Notes: a model not told the origin generated them from the sequence alone. Shown: positions 43,790 to 53,233, counted from the stretch's first letter. The stretch is DNA of 64,000 bases from Opitutia bacterium (GCA_947475065.1 CANJLB010000004.1:1-64000), one strand, 5' to 3'. A program made the numbers and translations.

Positions 43790-45367
43790 TTTGTAGCTTT
43801 CCATCTGAATCAGGCTGGCGGCCTGTTTTGCCGAGGCCAGAGTTTGGGACGCGCCGGCCAGATCGCCTTTCCCCGCCTGGGCTTCGGCAATCCTGAGCTC
43901 CATCAGGCTTCGACTCTCTGGGTCGGCCACGAGCCCGGCGGCGGCTTTCGCCCCAGTGAAGTTGCCGGCTTTCGCCTCGGAAAGTGCGATCACAAACTGC
44001 GCATCGGAAAAGTATCCGTCGGACGACGAGATGAGGTTGGCCGTGCTTTTTGCGCCGGCGATGTCACCGCTGCCGGCCTGCATCTCGGTGATGAAATCCA
44101 AGGCCTCGTTTTTCAACTCCTGATTGATCATCTGGACCGATGCGCTCAGTGCATCGGCAAAATTGTGGTTGATCGCCAAGGACATGGCGATGGATTGCAA
44201 CGCCGAATCTTTGGCCGATGTCCGCTGGGTGGAATCCAGAAGCCTGATCGCGCCAGCCACATCACCGGTCTTTCCCTGCGCCCGCGCGACCTCGGCCAGG
44301 GCGCTGCTTCTGTCGGCAGGGCTTATCATGTGGTCGGCCATTTCCGTGGCTTGCCGCAGGGTTGCCTGCATCCCGGCCATGTCGCCCAGCTTCGCTTGCG
44401 CCACCGCGATGGCTCCCAAGGCTCGAATTGTTGTAGGCTGGGCGGCCAGCGGACCGACGGTGGCTTTTGCCGTCGCGATCTCACCTTGCTGGGCCTGTGC
44501 TTCGGCGACGAGTCCGAGCGGCCGGCCGGGGTTTGCCATCAGCCCGGCGGTGCGCCGCACGCCGGAAAAATCGCCCGCCCTGAGTTGGATTTGGGAGATC
44601 TGCAACCAGGCGCCCTCTTTCACCACTCCGTCCTGGATCAGGGCGGCGGTGGCAAGGGCGGCTTCCAACGACCCCGCCATCGCCTGGCCTTGGGCAATTC
44701 TGCCCAAGGCCTGATCCTTGCGTATGGACTCTGCCATCAGCGCGGGGATTCTCAGGGCCAGGACCGTCTCTCCCGCCGACACCGCACGGTCACAAATGGC
44801 GAGGAGCACCTCATCCTTGGCGGCTGGGTCCTTGATCTGCCCGGCTTCCTGCAAGGCCGAGGTGAAATCGCCCGCTTCCAGACACAGGGTCGCCAAATCC
44901 GCCCGATATTGGCCTGGGTCCGGCGTCTGGCCGACGGCCCGCCGCACGTCGTTGACCGCTGCCAGCAGGCTCTCCCGGCTTTGAGTACGAAGCCTCGCAA
45001 TTTCCTTTCGCACAGCATCGGCATCCGGCGACTGCGGGCTCAACACCAGGTAAGCGACATACCAGCAGGCCGCCCGCATTTCCCGGCCGGCGATTCGGGA
45101 TTCTGCCTCGCCAAGTCCGCGAAAAATTTCTTCCCGCATCGGGGCGATCTGGCGCGCCGCCTGAAAAAAGCGGATCGCCGCATCGTAATCCATCCGCTTG
45201 GCCGCCGCGACGCCCTGCGCGATGGCCGCCTGTGCCTCCGGCGGCAAAGCCACGGCGATGGCGGACGGCGCGGCGGCGGACGCACCAAGGCTGATGCATA
45301 ATCCCAAGCCCGGCAGAACCAGCCGGGTTCGCCGGCAAAATGTATCTGTATCGGTCAGGGATGGCAT
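43757..45367 (-). CDS. secreted helical-repeat (TPR-like) protein, frame broken near its end
   Basis: 536 residues from MPSLTDTDTFCRRTRLVLPG, with a signal peptide ending ~GASAAAPS. At least twelve ~34-residue helical pairs follow (AIRFFQAARQIAPMREEIFRGLGEAE, DFTSALQEAGQIKDPAAKDEVLLAICDRAV, GDMAGMQATLRQATEMA, GDIAGAKSTANLIS...). They carry a recurrent [GD]D.AGA...A..I pattern like other secreted TPR/Sel1-type repeat proteins. It ends SETALEYRRS at a premature stop; see the fragment at 43414. Probable periplasmic scaffold, partner unknown. Confidence 0.75.
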   Translation of the reverse strand: MPSLTDTDTFCRRTRLVLPGLGLCISLGASAAAPSAIAVALPPEAQAAIAQGVAAAKRMDYDAAIRFFQAARQIAPMREEIFRGLGEAESRIAGREMRAACWYVAYLVLSPQSPDADAVRKEIARLRTQSRESLLAAVNDVRRAVGQTPDPGQYRADLATLCLEAGDFTSALQEAGQIKDPAAKDEVLLAICDRAVSAGETVLALRIPALMAESIRKDQALGRIAQGQAMAGSLEAALATAALIQDGVVKEGAWLQISQIQLRAGDFSGVRRTAGLMANPGRPLGLVAEAQAQQGEIATAKATVGPLAAQPTTIRALGAIAVAQAKLGDMAGMQATLRQATEMADHMISPADRSSALAEVARAQGKTGDVAGAIRLLDSTQRTSAKDSALQSIAMSLAINHNFADALSASVQMINQELKNEALDFITEMQAGSGDIAGAKSTANLISSSDGYFSDAQFVIALSEAKAGNFTGAKAAAGLVADPESRSLMELRIAEAQAGKGDLAGASQTLASAKQAASLIQMESYKSETALEYRRS

Positions 45368-45504
45368 GGGGTTGGAGAGGACACGGCCCACGGTGGGAAA
45401 ATCGCAGCGGCCCCGCCATGTTCACTCCAAACGGGAAAGAAGGTCAAGGCTCCCACCGGCCTCATCCTGGATCAGCTCGCCCGGCGGCAGCTGCGTGCTC
45501 GCCG

Positions 45505-46284
45505 CTACAGCTGCAGCCGCAGGCCATCATGGGCCGGCTCGACCCCCGGCGGCAGCGCGGCGGCCAGCACGGAGTGTCCGTTAAGATGGGTCAGGTGCGT
45601 CAGCAAGGTGCGCGGCGCGGCGATTTCACGGGCAACGGCCACGGCTTCGGCGATGCTCATGTGCGTCGGGTGTGGCTGATCGCGCAGCCCGTCGAGCACA
45701 ACGGCGGCGGCGCCGCGTGCGAGGGCGATAGCGGCGGGCGGCACGGTCTTGCAGTCGGTGTAGTAGGCGAACTTCGCTCCGGTGCTCTTTTCCGAAAAGA
45801 CGAGGCCAAGCGTCACCACCTCGCCGTGCGGCAGGGGCACGGACTCGATCACTCCTTGTGGCAGCTCCAGCCGCGCCGGCATCGGTTGCAGGCGAAACGC
45901 CGCGTAGCCCTTGGCGGCGGGCCGCTCGCCGATGGCGTAGGGAAACATCGCGCGCACGCGCGCCATCCCGGCCTCGGTTGACCACACCGGCAGGGCGGTG
46001 CCGCCGTGCTGGTCGCAAAACCGCCGCAGATCGTCCATACCGGCGATGTGGTCGGCGTGCCCATGGGTGAGAATGAACTGGTCAATCCAGCGAATGTTCT
46101 CGCGCAGGCATTGCAGGCGGAACTCCGGGGCGGCGTCCACCTGCACATGCAGGCCGTCCATGACGACGTGGATGCTGGCGCGCGTGCGGTGGTCGCGCGG
46201 GTCAGCCGAGGTGCAGACGGCGCAGTCGCACGCGATCATCGGCACGCCCTGCGACGTGCCCGTGCCGAGAAAAATAATTTCCAT
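45505..46284 (-). CDS. PhnP-like metallo-beta-lactamase-fold hydrolase
   Basis: 259 residues. MEIIFLGTGTSQGVPMIACDCAVCTSADPRDHRTRAS is the PhnP/YycJ-type start, including a CDCxxC that could hold a structural zinc. The metal motif THGHADHIAGMDDLR (~74-88), later YYTDCKTVPP and a final THLTHLNGHS provide the remaining ligands. PhnP relatives cleave cyclic phosphodiesters such as phosphoribosyl 1,2-cyclic phosphate. No phosphonate gene is nearby, so the substrate is uncertain. Confidence 0.88.
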   Translation of the reverse strand: MEIIFLGTGTSQGVPMIACDCAVCTSADPRDHRTRASIHVVMDGLHVQVDAAPEFRLQCLRENIRWIDQFILTHGHADHIAGMDDLRRFCDQHGGTALPVWSTEAGMARVRAMFPYAIGERPAAKGYAAFRLQPMPARLELPQGVIESVPLPHGEVVTLGLVFSEKSTGAKFAYYTDCKTVPPAAIALARGAAAVVLDGLRDQPHPTHMSIAEAVAVAREIAAPRTLLTHLTHLNGHSVLAAALPPGVEPAHDGLRLQL

Positions 46285-46292
46285 GTTCGGAC

Positions 46293-46323
46293 AACCACGG
46301 ATGACACGGATGGCACAGATGGA
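46293..46323 (+). repeat. CACGGATGA-type array, copy 1
   Basis: Three degenerate 10-base units (ACCACGGATG, ACACGGATGG, CACAGATGG) lie just upstream of the PhnP-like gene. Related segments are at 47408-47430 and 31115-31126. Confidence 0.65.
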
Positions 46324-46390
46324 AAGCGCGGAAATATGACGCGGAGAAAAGAAGCCGCGATGGGCGAAAAGGCGGCGAAGGTGGATTGAG

Positions 46391-46465
46391 GTAGCCCGGC
46401 TCGTGAGAGCCGGGATGGGAGGGGGAAGATTGTCCCAGCGTCCCGCCTCTCACGAGGCGGGCTAC
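46391..46465. repeat. REP pair (BIME-like) with GTAG heads
   Basis: Two inverted 25-base units each begin with GTAG and fold into an 8-bp stem with a GTGA loop: CCCGGCTC/GAGCCGGG (46391-46415, plus) and CCCGCCTC/GAGGCGGG (46441-46465, minus). The only two differences between them are a compensating pair inside the stem. This is the layout of REP elements mobilised by RAYT (TnpA-REP) transposases. Confidence 0.75.
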
Positions 46466-46481
46466 GGGGCGGGCTTGCCAT

Positions 46482-46556
46482 GTAGGGCCGGCGCTTGTCG
46501 CCGGGCCGTGGTTGGCCGGGCGTGGGGGGCGGCCCGGCCGCGAGGGCCAGCCCTAC
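46482..46556. repeat. second REP pair, overlapping the hemC stop codon
   Basis: GTAGGGCCGGCG... (from 46482, plus) and its inverted partner GTAGGGCTGGCC... (ending at 46556, minus) each continue into a G/C hairpin. The right unit's TAG (46553-46555, minus) is the stop codon of hemC. Confidence 0.65.
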
Positions 46557-47413
46557 AGGTCGAAACCGAAATCTCCCAGCACTCGGCGGGCGGTTTGACC
46601 GGGGTCGGCGAAGTCGGCCGGCGTGAGCACGAGGGCGCGGGGGCCGGTCTGCTCGTGGAAAAAATGCAGGGCATCGCCGGCGACGTGCACACCGAGCGCC
46701 GTGTGGCAGCCGCCGCCGAGCGCGGTCTGGAAGGCACGCTCCAGTGTGACCGCGCGCAGGGTGGCCGCATCAAACACGGTGGCAAACTTCGCCGCATCGG
46801 CGGCCCGGCACTGGATGGCGATGGCACCCTGCCCGACGGCGGGCACCAATTCGTCAAAGGCCAGCGGACGAAATTCAGTGCCGGGCCACGCGGCAATTCC
46901 GAGACGGGCCAGGCCGGCGGCGGCAAGGACGGTGGCGTCGGCCGCGTGCAGCTCGCCGATCTTTTTCAGGCGCGTGTCCACGTTGCCGCGGATCTCGGAG
47001 AACTGCGCGGCAGGAAACAGACGTGTGATTTGCAGGCGGCGGCGCGGGCTGCCGGTGGCGATCGTCGCGGGCACGGCGACACCAGCGCGGACCACGAGGA
47101 CGTCGCGCACGTCGGCGCGAGGGAGATAGCCGGCCACGGCGAGACCGGCGGGCATGTCGCCGGGAAGATCTTTTGCGCTGTGGACGGCGAGGTCGGCTTC
47201 CCCTTGCAGAAGCGCCTGCTCAAGCTCGGCGGTGAACAGGCCCTTGCCGCCACGTTGCTCCAGCGACCACGCGGCCTGCCGGTCACCGGTGGTGACGATT
47301 TTCCGCAGTTCCGTCGCGACTCCCAGCTGCGCGGTTAGATGGGCGGCGGTGAGCTCCGCCTGCGCGAGCGCAAGAGGGCTTTTGCGGGTCGCCAGAATGA
47401 TTTTTTTAACCAC
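46553..47413 (-). CDS. hemC: porphobilinogen deaminase (hydroxymethylbilane synthase)
   Basis: 286 residues from a GTG (VKKIILATRKSPLALAQAELTAAHL). The family blocks TGDR, GGKGLFTAELEQALLQGEADLAVHSAKDLP, GSPRRRLQITRLFP, EIRGNVDTRLKK and VGQGAIAIQCR are present, as is the cofactor-attachment Cys in ALGGGCHTALGVH. It polymerises four porphobilinogens in heme synthesis. The start codon lies inside a CACGGATGA-type repeat and the stop inside a REP element. Confidence 0.94.
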   Translation of the reverse strand: MVKKIILATRKSPLALAQAELTAAHLTAQLGVATELRKIVTTGDRQAAWSLEQRGGKGLFTAELEQALLQGEADLAVHSAKDLPGDMPAGLAVAGYLPRADVRDVLVVRAGVAVPATIATGSPRRRLQITRLFPAAQFSEIRGNVDTRLKKIGELHAADATVLAAAGLARLGIAAWPGTEFRPLAFDELVPAVGQGAIAIQCRAADAAKFATVFDAATLRAVTLERAFQTALGGGCHTALGVHVAGDALHFFHEQTGPRALVLTPADFADPGQTARRVLGDFGFDL

Positions 47414-47430
47414 GGATGACACGGATGTGG
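47408..47430 (+). repeat. CACGGATGA-type array, copy 2, at the hemC start
   Basis: AACCACGGATGACACGGATG (47408-47427) matches the array at 46293. On the minus strand its CCGTGG supplies the likely GTG start codon of hemC. Confidence 0.65.
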
Positions 47431-47542
47431 GAGAAAATTTGACCGCCAAAGCACGCTGAAAAACGCCTATTCCGAAAAGAAAACGGGCGCCAGCAGGCGG
47501 AAGACCCATTGGCGCCCATCAGCGAGAATTCGCGTTCCGGTC

Positions 47543-48568
47543 TCAGTAGGCTGCGGCCACGCCCTTGATGTTTTTCTTCTTCATCCACGGCATCATGCTG
47601 CGGAGGTAGGCACCGGTCTTTTCGATCTGGTGCTTCTCGCCGGCGGCGAGGAGGCGTTTGTAATTCTTGAGGCCGCCCTTGTGCTCCTTGACCCACTCCT
47701 TGGTGAACTGGCCGCTCTGGATCTCTTTCAGGATTTTCTTCATCTCGGCCTTGGTCCCCTTGTTGATGATGCGCGGGCCCCGGGTGATGTCGCCGTATTT
47801 GGCGGTCTCGGAGATGGAGAAACGCATGCCGGCGATGCCGCTCTCATACATGAGGTCGCAGATGAGCTTCAGCTCGTGGAGGCACTCGAAGTAGGCCATC
47901 TCGGGCTGGTAGCCGGCCTCGACGAGCGTTTCGAAGCCCGCCTGCACAAGCGCGCTGGCACCGCCGCAGAGGACGGCCTGTTCGCCGAAGAGATCGGTTT
48001 CCGTCTCCTCCTTGAAGGAGGTCTGGAGCACGCCGGCGCGGGTGGAGCCGATGCCCTTGGCCCACGCGAGCGCGGTGGCCTTGGCGGTTTTCGAGCCGCC
48101 GGGCGCGACGGCGATGAGGGCGGGCATCCCCTTGCCCTCCGTGTAGAGACGGCGGACGATATGGCCGGGGCCTTTCGGCGCGACCATGATGATGTCCACG
48201 CCCTTCGGCGGCGTGATGAGCCCGAAGTGGACGTTGAGGCCGTGCGAGAAAAGGAGGGTCTTGCCTTTGACGAGATTGGGCAGGATGTCCTGCTCATAGA
48301 CGGAGGCCTGCTTCATGTCGGGCAGCGCGACCATGATCACATCGGCGCGGCGGACAGCCTCGGCGGTATCATAGACCTTGAAGCCGCGCTCGGCGGCGAC
48401 GGCGCGGGACTTCGAGCCAGGATAGAGGCCGATGATGACCGAGCAGCCGGAATCCTTGAGATTCAGCGCGTGCGCGTGGCCTTGGGAACCGAAGCCGAGG
48501 ACGGCGAGGGTTTTGTTTTGGAGGACGCCGAGGTCGGCGTCTTTGTCGGTATAGACTTTGGCGGGCAT
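47543..48568 (-). CDS. ilvC: ketol-acid reductoisomerase
   Basis: 341 residues, class I length, from [20 protein letters not shown]. It has the NADPH site [21 protein letters not shown], then [19 protein letters not shown] and [15 protein letters not shown]. The metal/active-site blocks [13 protein letters not shown] and [33 protein letters not shown] complete the core. Second common step of branched-chain amino acid synthesis. The 52 bases separating it from ilvN are filled by a GATTTTG-type repeat. Confidence 0.97.
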   Translation of the reverse strand: MPAKVYTDKDADLGVLQNKTLAVLGFGSQGHAHALNLKDSGCSVIIGLYPGSKSRAVAAERGFKVYDTAEAVRRADVIMVALPDMKQASVYEQDILPNLVKGKTLLFSHGLNVHFGLITPPKGVDIIMVAPKGPGHIVRRLYTEGKGMPALIAVAPGGSKTAKATALAWAKGIGSTRAGVLQTSFKEETETDLFGEQAVLCGGASALVQAGFETLVEAGYQPEMAYFECLHELKLICDLMYESGIAGMRFSISETAKYGDITRGPRIINKGTKAEMKKILKEIQSGQFTKEWVKEHKGGLKNYKRLLAAGEKHQIEKTGAYLRSMMPWMKKKNIKGVAAAY

Positions 48569-48576
48569 GGTGGTGG

Positions 48577-48620
48577 AAATCTTTGATTTTGGATTTTCGA
48601 TTTTGGATTTCAGAAAAATC
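48577..48620. repeat. GATTTTG-type array between ilvN and ilvC
   Basis: Degenerate 7-8 base units (TTTGATTTTGGATTTTCGATTTTGG and onward) fill the space between the two genes. Related arrays are at 60283-60316 and 61360-61400. Confidence 0.7.
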
Positions 48621-49091
48621 TTAGCGTTTGAGCGCAAGCACTCCGGTGCGGGCGAGGCCGAGGATGCCGAAGGGCTCGACGAGCTTGAGAAACGCGGCGG
48701 CCTTGCCCTCGTCGCCCGTGACCTCGATGATCACGTCGCCGGCGGATACGTGGACGATCTTGGTGCGGAAGATGTCGCAGATCTGCATGATCTCCGAACG
48801 GGCCTTGGTGTCAGCCTTCACCTTCACCAGCATGAGTTCGCGGACGACGGCCTCGTCCGCCTTGAAGTCCACAGCCTCAACGACGTTGACGAGCTTGCGG
48901 AGCTGCTTGATGGCAAGGTCGAGCGCGGCCTCGTCGCCCTTGAGGACGACAGTGATGCGGGAGAGGAGCGGGTCGTGGGTGGGAGCGACGTTGAGCGAGT
49001 CAATGTTGAAGCCGCGGCCGGAGAACATACCCGCGACGCGCGCGAGCACGCCGAACTGGTTCTCGACGAGGACAGAGATGGTGTGGCGCAT
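48621..49091 (-). CDS. ilvN: acetolactate synthase small (regulatory) subunit
   Basis: 156 residues from [35 protein letters not shown], the ACT domain start, followed by [16 protein letters not shown] and the C-terminal half with [44 protein letters not shown]. It sets valine feedback on acetolactate synthase. The large subunit gene (ilvB) is not next to it. Confidence 0.95.
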   Translation of the reverse strand: MRHTISVLVENQFGVLARVAGMFSGRGFNIDSLNVAPTHDPLLSRITVVLKGDEAALDLAIKQLRKLVNVVEAVDFKADEAVVRELMLVKVKADTKARSEIMQICDIFRTKIVHVSAGDVIIEVTGDEGKAAAFLKLVEPFGILGLARTGVLALKR

Positions 49092-49134
49092 GAAAAGGGA
49101 GGAAAAGAGAAGGAGGGAGGGGCGAAAAAGAGGC

Positions 49135-49211
49135 TGGTGGACGGCGAGGGACTCGAACCCCCGACCCTCTCGGTGTAAACGAGATGCTCTAACCAACTGA
49201 GCTAGCCGTCC
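49135..49211 (-). tRNA. tRNA-Val (anticodon TAC)
   Basis: 77 nt with an encoded CCA. The acceptor stem is GGACGGC/GCCGTCC, and the anticodon loop TTTACAC is on stem TCTCG/CGAGA. T-loop GGTTCGAGTCC. Upstream of ilvN on the same strand. Confidence 0.95.
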
Positions 49212-49370
49212 GGGCCGGGTTGAACAGTGAAGCGGACGCACCGGCGGGGTGACAAGGAATTATTGCGGGGCACCAGCCGGGCCGGGCCACGGACGGCCGC
49301 GGGCCAAACCTGGCCCATGCACGGGGATTGACGCCGCCGTGCGCCGGGGCTTTCCTTTCGCGTTTCGCTC

Positions 49371-50915
49371 ATGCCGCAAACCATCGCCGTCCTCGATTTT
49401 GGCTCGCAATACACGCAGATCATCGCGCGCCGTATCCGCGAGTGCCAAGTTTACTCGAAGATCTACCATCATTCAACGTCCGCCGCCCAGCTGCGCGCCG
49501 AGGGTGTCGTGGGCATCATCCTGTCGGGCGGACCGAGCAGCGTGTTCGCCAAGGGGGCGCCCATGCCCGACCGCGCGATTTTCACGCTCGGCGTGCCGGT
49601 GCTCGGCATCTGCTACGGCATCCAGCTCATGGGCAAGCTGCTGGGCGGACGCGTGGGCCGCAGTTCGCGCCGCGAATACGGCCACGGCGTGCTCAAGGTG
49701 AAAAAGCCCGGCCGCCTGTTCGCGGGCCTGCCGCGCTCCCTGCGCGTCTGGAACTCCCACGGCGACCGCCTCGTCCGCCTGCCGCCCGGCTTTGTGCCCA
49801 TCGGCACCACCGAGAACTCCGAGTTTGCCGCCATCGAGGACCGCGCGCGCAACTTCTACGGCATCCAGTTTCACCCCGAGGTTTTCCACACCGAGCGCGG
49901 CGTGGACATCTACAAAAACTTCCTGCTGGGCGTCTGCGGGGCGAACCAGGACTGGACGACCAAGGACTTCATCGCCCACGCGATCGAAAGCATCCGCGCC
50001 ACGGTCGGCAAGTCGCGGGTCATCCTCGGCCTCTCCGGCGGGGTGGACTCGTCGGTCGCCGCCGCGCTCATCCACCGCGCCATCGGGCGGCAGCTCACCT
50101 GCGTGTTTGTGGACAACGGACTGCTGCGCGCAGGAGAACGGGCGCAGGTCGAATCGCTCTATGCACGGAACTTTAAGATTGATCTGCGGGTCGCAGATGC
50201 GTCGGCCCTCTTCCTGCGCCGCCTCCGGGGCGTCACCGACCCGGAGCGCAAGCGCAAGATCATCGGCCGCACCTTTGTCACCGTGTTTGAACAATCGCTA
50301 AAGTCCGCCGGCGCCGACCGCGCCGAGTATCTCGCCCAGGGCACGCTCTATCCCGACGTGATCGAGAGCGTCGCCATCGCGGGCAACCCCGCCGCGCTCA
50401 TCAAGAGCCACCACAACGTGGGCGGGCTGCCGGCGCGGATGAAGCTGAAGCTGCTCGAGCCGCTGCGCGAGCTGTTCAAGGACGAGGTGCGCGCCGTCGG
50501 CGCCGCGCTCGGCCTGCCGCGCGAGGTCGTGTGGCGGCAGCCGTTCCCCGGCCCGGGCCTCGGGGTGCGCGTGGCGGGTAGCATCACGCCGGAGCGGCTC
50601 AACGTCCTGCGCGCCGCCGACACCATCCTCCAGGACGAGATGATCGCGAGCGGCTGGTATTGGAAGGTGTGGCAGTCGTTCGCCGTGTTTCTCCCGGTGA
50701 AATCCGTCGGCGTCGTCGGCGACGAGCGCAACTACGCGGATGTGATCGCGCTGCGCATCGTCGAGTCGAAGGACGCGATGACGGCAGACTGGACGCGCCT
50801 GCCTTACGACCTGCTGCAGAAAATTTCCAGCCGCATCACCAACGAAGTGCGCGGCGTAAGCCGCGTCGTGCTTGACATCAGTTCCAAGCCGCCCGCCACC
50901 ATTGAGTGGGAGTGA
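49371..50915 (+). CDS. guaA: GMP synthase (glutamine-hydrolysing)
   Basis: 514 residues. The class I amidotransferase domain (~1-195) has nucleophile Cys in [11 protein letters not shown] (~82) and the His-x-Glu in [12 protein letters not shown]. The PP-loop ATPase follows ([15 protein letters not shown], ~222), with FVDNGLLR. The dimerisation domain at the C-terminus has [43 protein letters not shown] and ends PPATIEWE. Converts XMP to GMP. Confidence 0.98.
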   Translation: MPQTIAVLDFGSQYTQIIARRIRECQVYSKIYHHSTSAAQLRAEGVVGIILSGGPSSVFAKGAPMPDRAIFTLGVPVLGICYGIQLMGKLLGGRVGRSSRREYGHGVLKVKKPGRLFAGLPRSLRVWNSHGDRLVRLPPGFVPIGTTENSEFAAIEDRARNFYGIQFHPEVFHTERGVDIYKNFLLGVCGANQDWTTKDFIAHAIESIRATVGKSRVILGLSGGVDSSVAAALIHRAIGRQLTCVFVDNGLLRAGERAQVESLYARNFKIDLRVADASALFLRRLRGVTDPERKRKIIGRTFVTVFEQSLKSAGADRAEYLAQGTLYPDVIESVAIAGNPAALIKSHHNVGGLPARMKLKLLEPLRELFKDEVRAVGAALGLPREVVWRQPFPGPGLGVRVAGSITPERLNVLRAADTILQDEMIASGWYWKVWQSFAVFLPVKSVGVVGDERNYADVIALRIVESKDAMTADWTRLPYDLLQKISSRITNEVRGVSRVVLDISSKPPATIEWE

Positions 50916-51002
50916 GCGCACCCCGCACTTCCGCCCATACTCCCGCCTGCCAGTTTTGTTTCCCTTTTCCCACGTTTTCCTGTCTCCTGTCCATTCCTCG
51001 CC

Positions 51003-51830
51003 ATGAAACTCCCCCTCCGCCTCCTTGCCGTCCTGAGCCTCATCCTGTCCGCGCTCCCGCCGGTGCGCGCCGCCGATGATGTCGCCGCCGTCATCACCAG
51101 GTGCCGCGCGTTCGTCGGCAGCGAGACCGCGCTGAAAAGCATCCAATGCGTGCGCTATGTCGGCGTTTTGGAGGCGACGGACGCCAAGGGCGCAACCGTC
51201 ATCAAAGGCCAGCTGGATGTGACCTTCCAAAGCCCCTACCGGATGCGCCAGGTCATCACGACCGCAAAAACCATCGAGACCACCGGGCTGGATGACTTCA
51301 GCTCATGGGTTTTGGAGCAAAACGCCGCCAATCCCGCGCAACGCCGTTTCAACCCGCGCAAAGTCGAGGCGATCGCGCGCTCCCGCGCCAACGTCTGGGA
51401 AAATCTCGCCTTTTACCGCGGCATCGAGGCCGTCGGCGGCCGGATCGAGGACGCCGGCACCGTAACCCTCGACGGCCAGACCGCCCGCAAACTCATCTTC
51501 CGGCATGACAACCAGATCCATTTTTCCCGCTGGTTCGACCCGGCGAGCGGCAGGCTGCTCCTCACCGAGACGGACGACGGCACGGCCATCCGTGAGGAAG
51601 GCGAAATCCGCTCCGGCGGGCTGCGTTTCCCGAAGAAACTAGTGAACACCACCAAGGACCCGGCCGGCACCACGGGCAAGCTGACCATCATCTTTGAGAA
51701 AATCACCGTCAACGAACCGCTCGACGCCGGCGCGTTCGCCCCGCCCCTCCTGGGTCCGCCGGCCGCCCCGGCAGGCGATGCGTTGAAGCTGCCCAAGCTC
51801 GGAACCGACCTCGCCCCGGCAGCCAAATAG
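51003..51830 (+). CDS. secreted LolA-like protein
   Basis: 275 residues, with a signal peptide to ~23 (PPVRA/ADD). It then follows the outer-membrane lipoprotein-sorting layout: ALKSIQCVRYVGVLEATDAKG, GQLDVTFQSPYRMRQVITT, LDGQTARKLIFRHDNQIHFSRWFDPASGRLLLTETD and GGLRFPKKLVNTTK...KLTIIFEKITVNEPLDAGAFAPP. Many such periplasmic proteins in this phylum have no known client. It precedes the his genes by 74 bases. Confidence 0.8.
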   Translation: MKLPLRLLAVLSLILSALPPVRAADDVAAVITRCRAFVGSETALKSIQCVRYVGVLEATDAKGATVIKGQLDVTFQSPYRMRQVITTAKTIETTGLDDFSSWVLEQNAANPAQRRFNPRKVEAIARSRANVWENLAFYRGIEAVGGRIEDAGTVTLDGQTARKLIFRHDNQIHFSRWFDPASGRLLLTETDDGTAIREEGEIRSGGLRFPKKLVNTTKDPAGTTGKLTIIFEKITVNEPLDAGAFAPPLLGPPAAPAGDALKLPKLGTDLAPAAK

Positions 51831-51904
51831 CCGCCGGCCACCTTTTTTTTCCCGCTCGCCCCCCTGCCGCGCCGGCCTCAGCCTGCGCGGCAAATTTTTC
51901 TCCC

Positions 51905-53209
51905 GTGCGCGCCCTGTCCTTCGCCTCAAAAAGCTTTTTCGCCGAGCTCACCCAGTTCTGCCGCAGCGCAGAGCCGTCGCCGGAAATCTCCGCCAACGTC
52001 GCCGCCATCCTCGCCGATGTGCGGACACGAGGCGACGCCGCCGTCGCCTATTATGCGGCGAAATTTGACGGCGCCAAATTGCGCGCCAACGAGTTTCGCG
52101 TCCGCCCCGCCGAACTCGCCGCCGCCGCCCACCGCCTGACCGCCCCCGAACGCAAGGCCCTGCGGGCCGTGCACGCCAGCATCGGGGCGTTTCACCGGAA
52201 AAATCTCCCGGCGGCGTGGCAGGGAAAAAACGCCCATGGGGCCGTGGTCGGGGAAAAATTTGATCCCATCCGCCGCGTCGGCCTCTACGTGCCCGGCGGA
52301 CAGGTGCCGCTCGTTTCGACCGTGCTGATGACCGCCACACTGGCAAAGCTCGCCGGCTGCCCGGAGATCGCGGTCTTCACACCCTCCGACGCCCAAGGCC
52401 ACGTCGCGCCCGCACTGCTCGCCGCGCTGCACCTCACCGGCGTCACCGAAGTCTGGAGGGTAGGCGGCGTGCAGGCCATCGCGGCGGCGGCCCATGGCAC
52501 CGCGACGATCCCGGCGGTGGACAAGATTTTCGGCCCCGGCAGCGCGTGGGTCTGCGAGGCCAAGCGGCAGGTCTTCGGCATCATTGGGGTGGACTCGCTG
52601 CCCGGCCCAAGCGAGGTCATGCTCATCTGCGATGAAACCGCGCGCGCCGATTTCGCCGCCGCCGACCTGCTGGCCCAGGCCGAGCATGGCACCGGCCGGG
52701 AAAAAATCTATCTCGTAACCACCTCGCCGGGTGTCCTCGCCGCGATCCAGGCCGAGGTGGAGACCCAGCTCCGGACGCTCCCGCGCGCAGGGCAGACCGC
52801 CCGCGTGCTCGCCGAAGGATTCCTGACCGTGCAGGTGGACACCCTGGCGCAGGCCGCGCGCGTGGCCAACGAGGTTGCGCCGGAGCACCTGGAGCTGCTC
52901 GTCCGCCCGGCCGCGGAGAAAGCCCTGCTGCGGACCATCACTACCGCCGGCGCGATCATGGTCGGCGAGCACACGCCAACAACGCTCGGCGATTTCGTCG
53001 CCGGCCCGAGCCATGTGCTGCCCACGGCCCGCGCCGCGCGTTTTTCCAGCGGGCTGCGGGTCGAGGACTTCCTGCGCCGCACGAGCGTCATCCGCTACGG
53101 CCCGGCGAGCCTCAAAAAGGCCGCCCCCACCGTCGCCGCCTTTGCCACGATGGAAAAGCTCGCCGCCCACGGCCGGTCCGTGGCGATCCGGACGCAGGGG
53201 GCCTCCTGA
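51905..53209 (+). CDS. hisD: histidinol dehydrogenase
   Basis: 434 residues starting at GTG. The family blocks VRTRGDAAVAYYAAKFDGA, RVGLYVPGGQVPLVSTVLMTATLAKLAGC, VDKIFGPGSAWVCEAKRQVFGIIGVDSLPGPSEVMLICD, LLAQAEHGTGREKIYLVT and GDFVAGPSHVLPTARAARFSSGL are present. It does the last two oxidations of histidine synthesis. First gene of hisDCBH. Confidence 0.97.
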   Translation: MRALSFASKSFFAELTQFCRSAEPSPEISANVAAILADVRTRGDAAVAYYAAKFDGAKLRANEFRVRPAELAAAAHRLTAPERKALRAVHASIGAFHRKNLPAAWQGKNAHGAVVGEKFDPIRRVGLYVPGGQVPLVSTVLMTATLAKLAGCPEIAVFTPSDAQGHVAPALLAALHLTGVTEVWRVGGVQAIAAAAHGTATIPAVDKIFGPGSAWVCEAKRQVFGIIGVDSLPGPSEVMLICDETARADFAAADLLAQAEHGTGREKIYLVTTSPGVLAAIQAEVETQLRTLPRAGQTARVLAEGFLTVQVDTLAQAARVANEVAPEHLELLVRPAAEKALLRTITTAGAIMVGEHTPTTLGDFVAGPSHVLPTARAARFSSGLRVEDFLRRTSVIRYGPASLKKAAPTVAAFATMEKLAAHGRSVAIRTQGAS

Positions 53210-53233
53210 CGGCACCCCACCCTTTCTCCGCCC

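Noticed and set aside
46391-46556. Hairpins read as intrinsic terminators
   Set aside because: No T-run follows any stem, and the GTAG heads and inverted pairing fit REP elements better.
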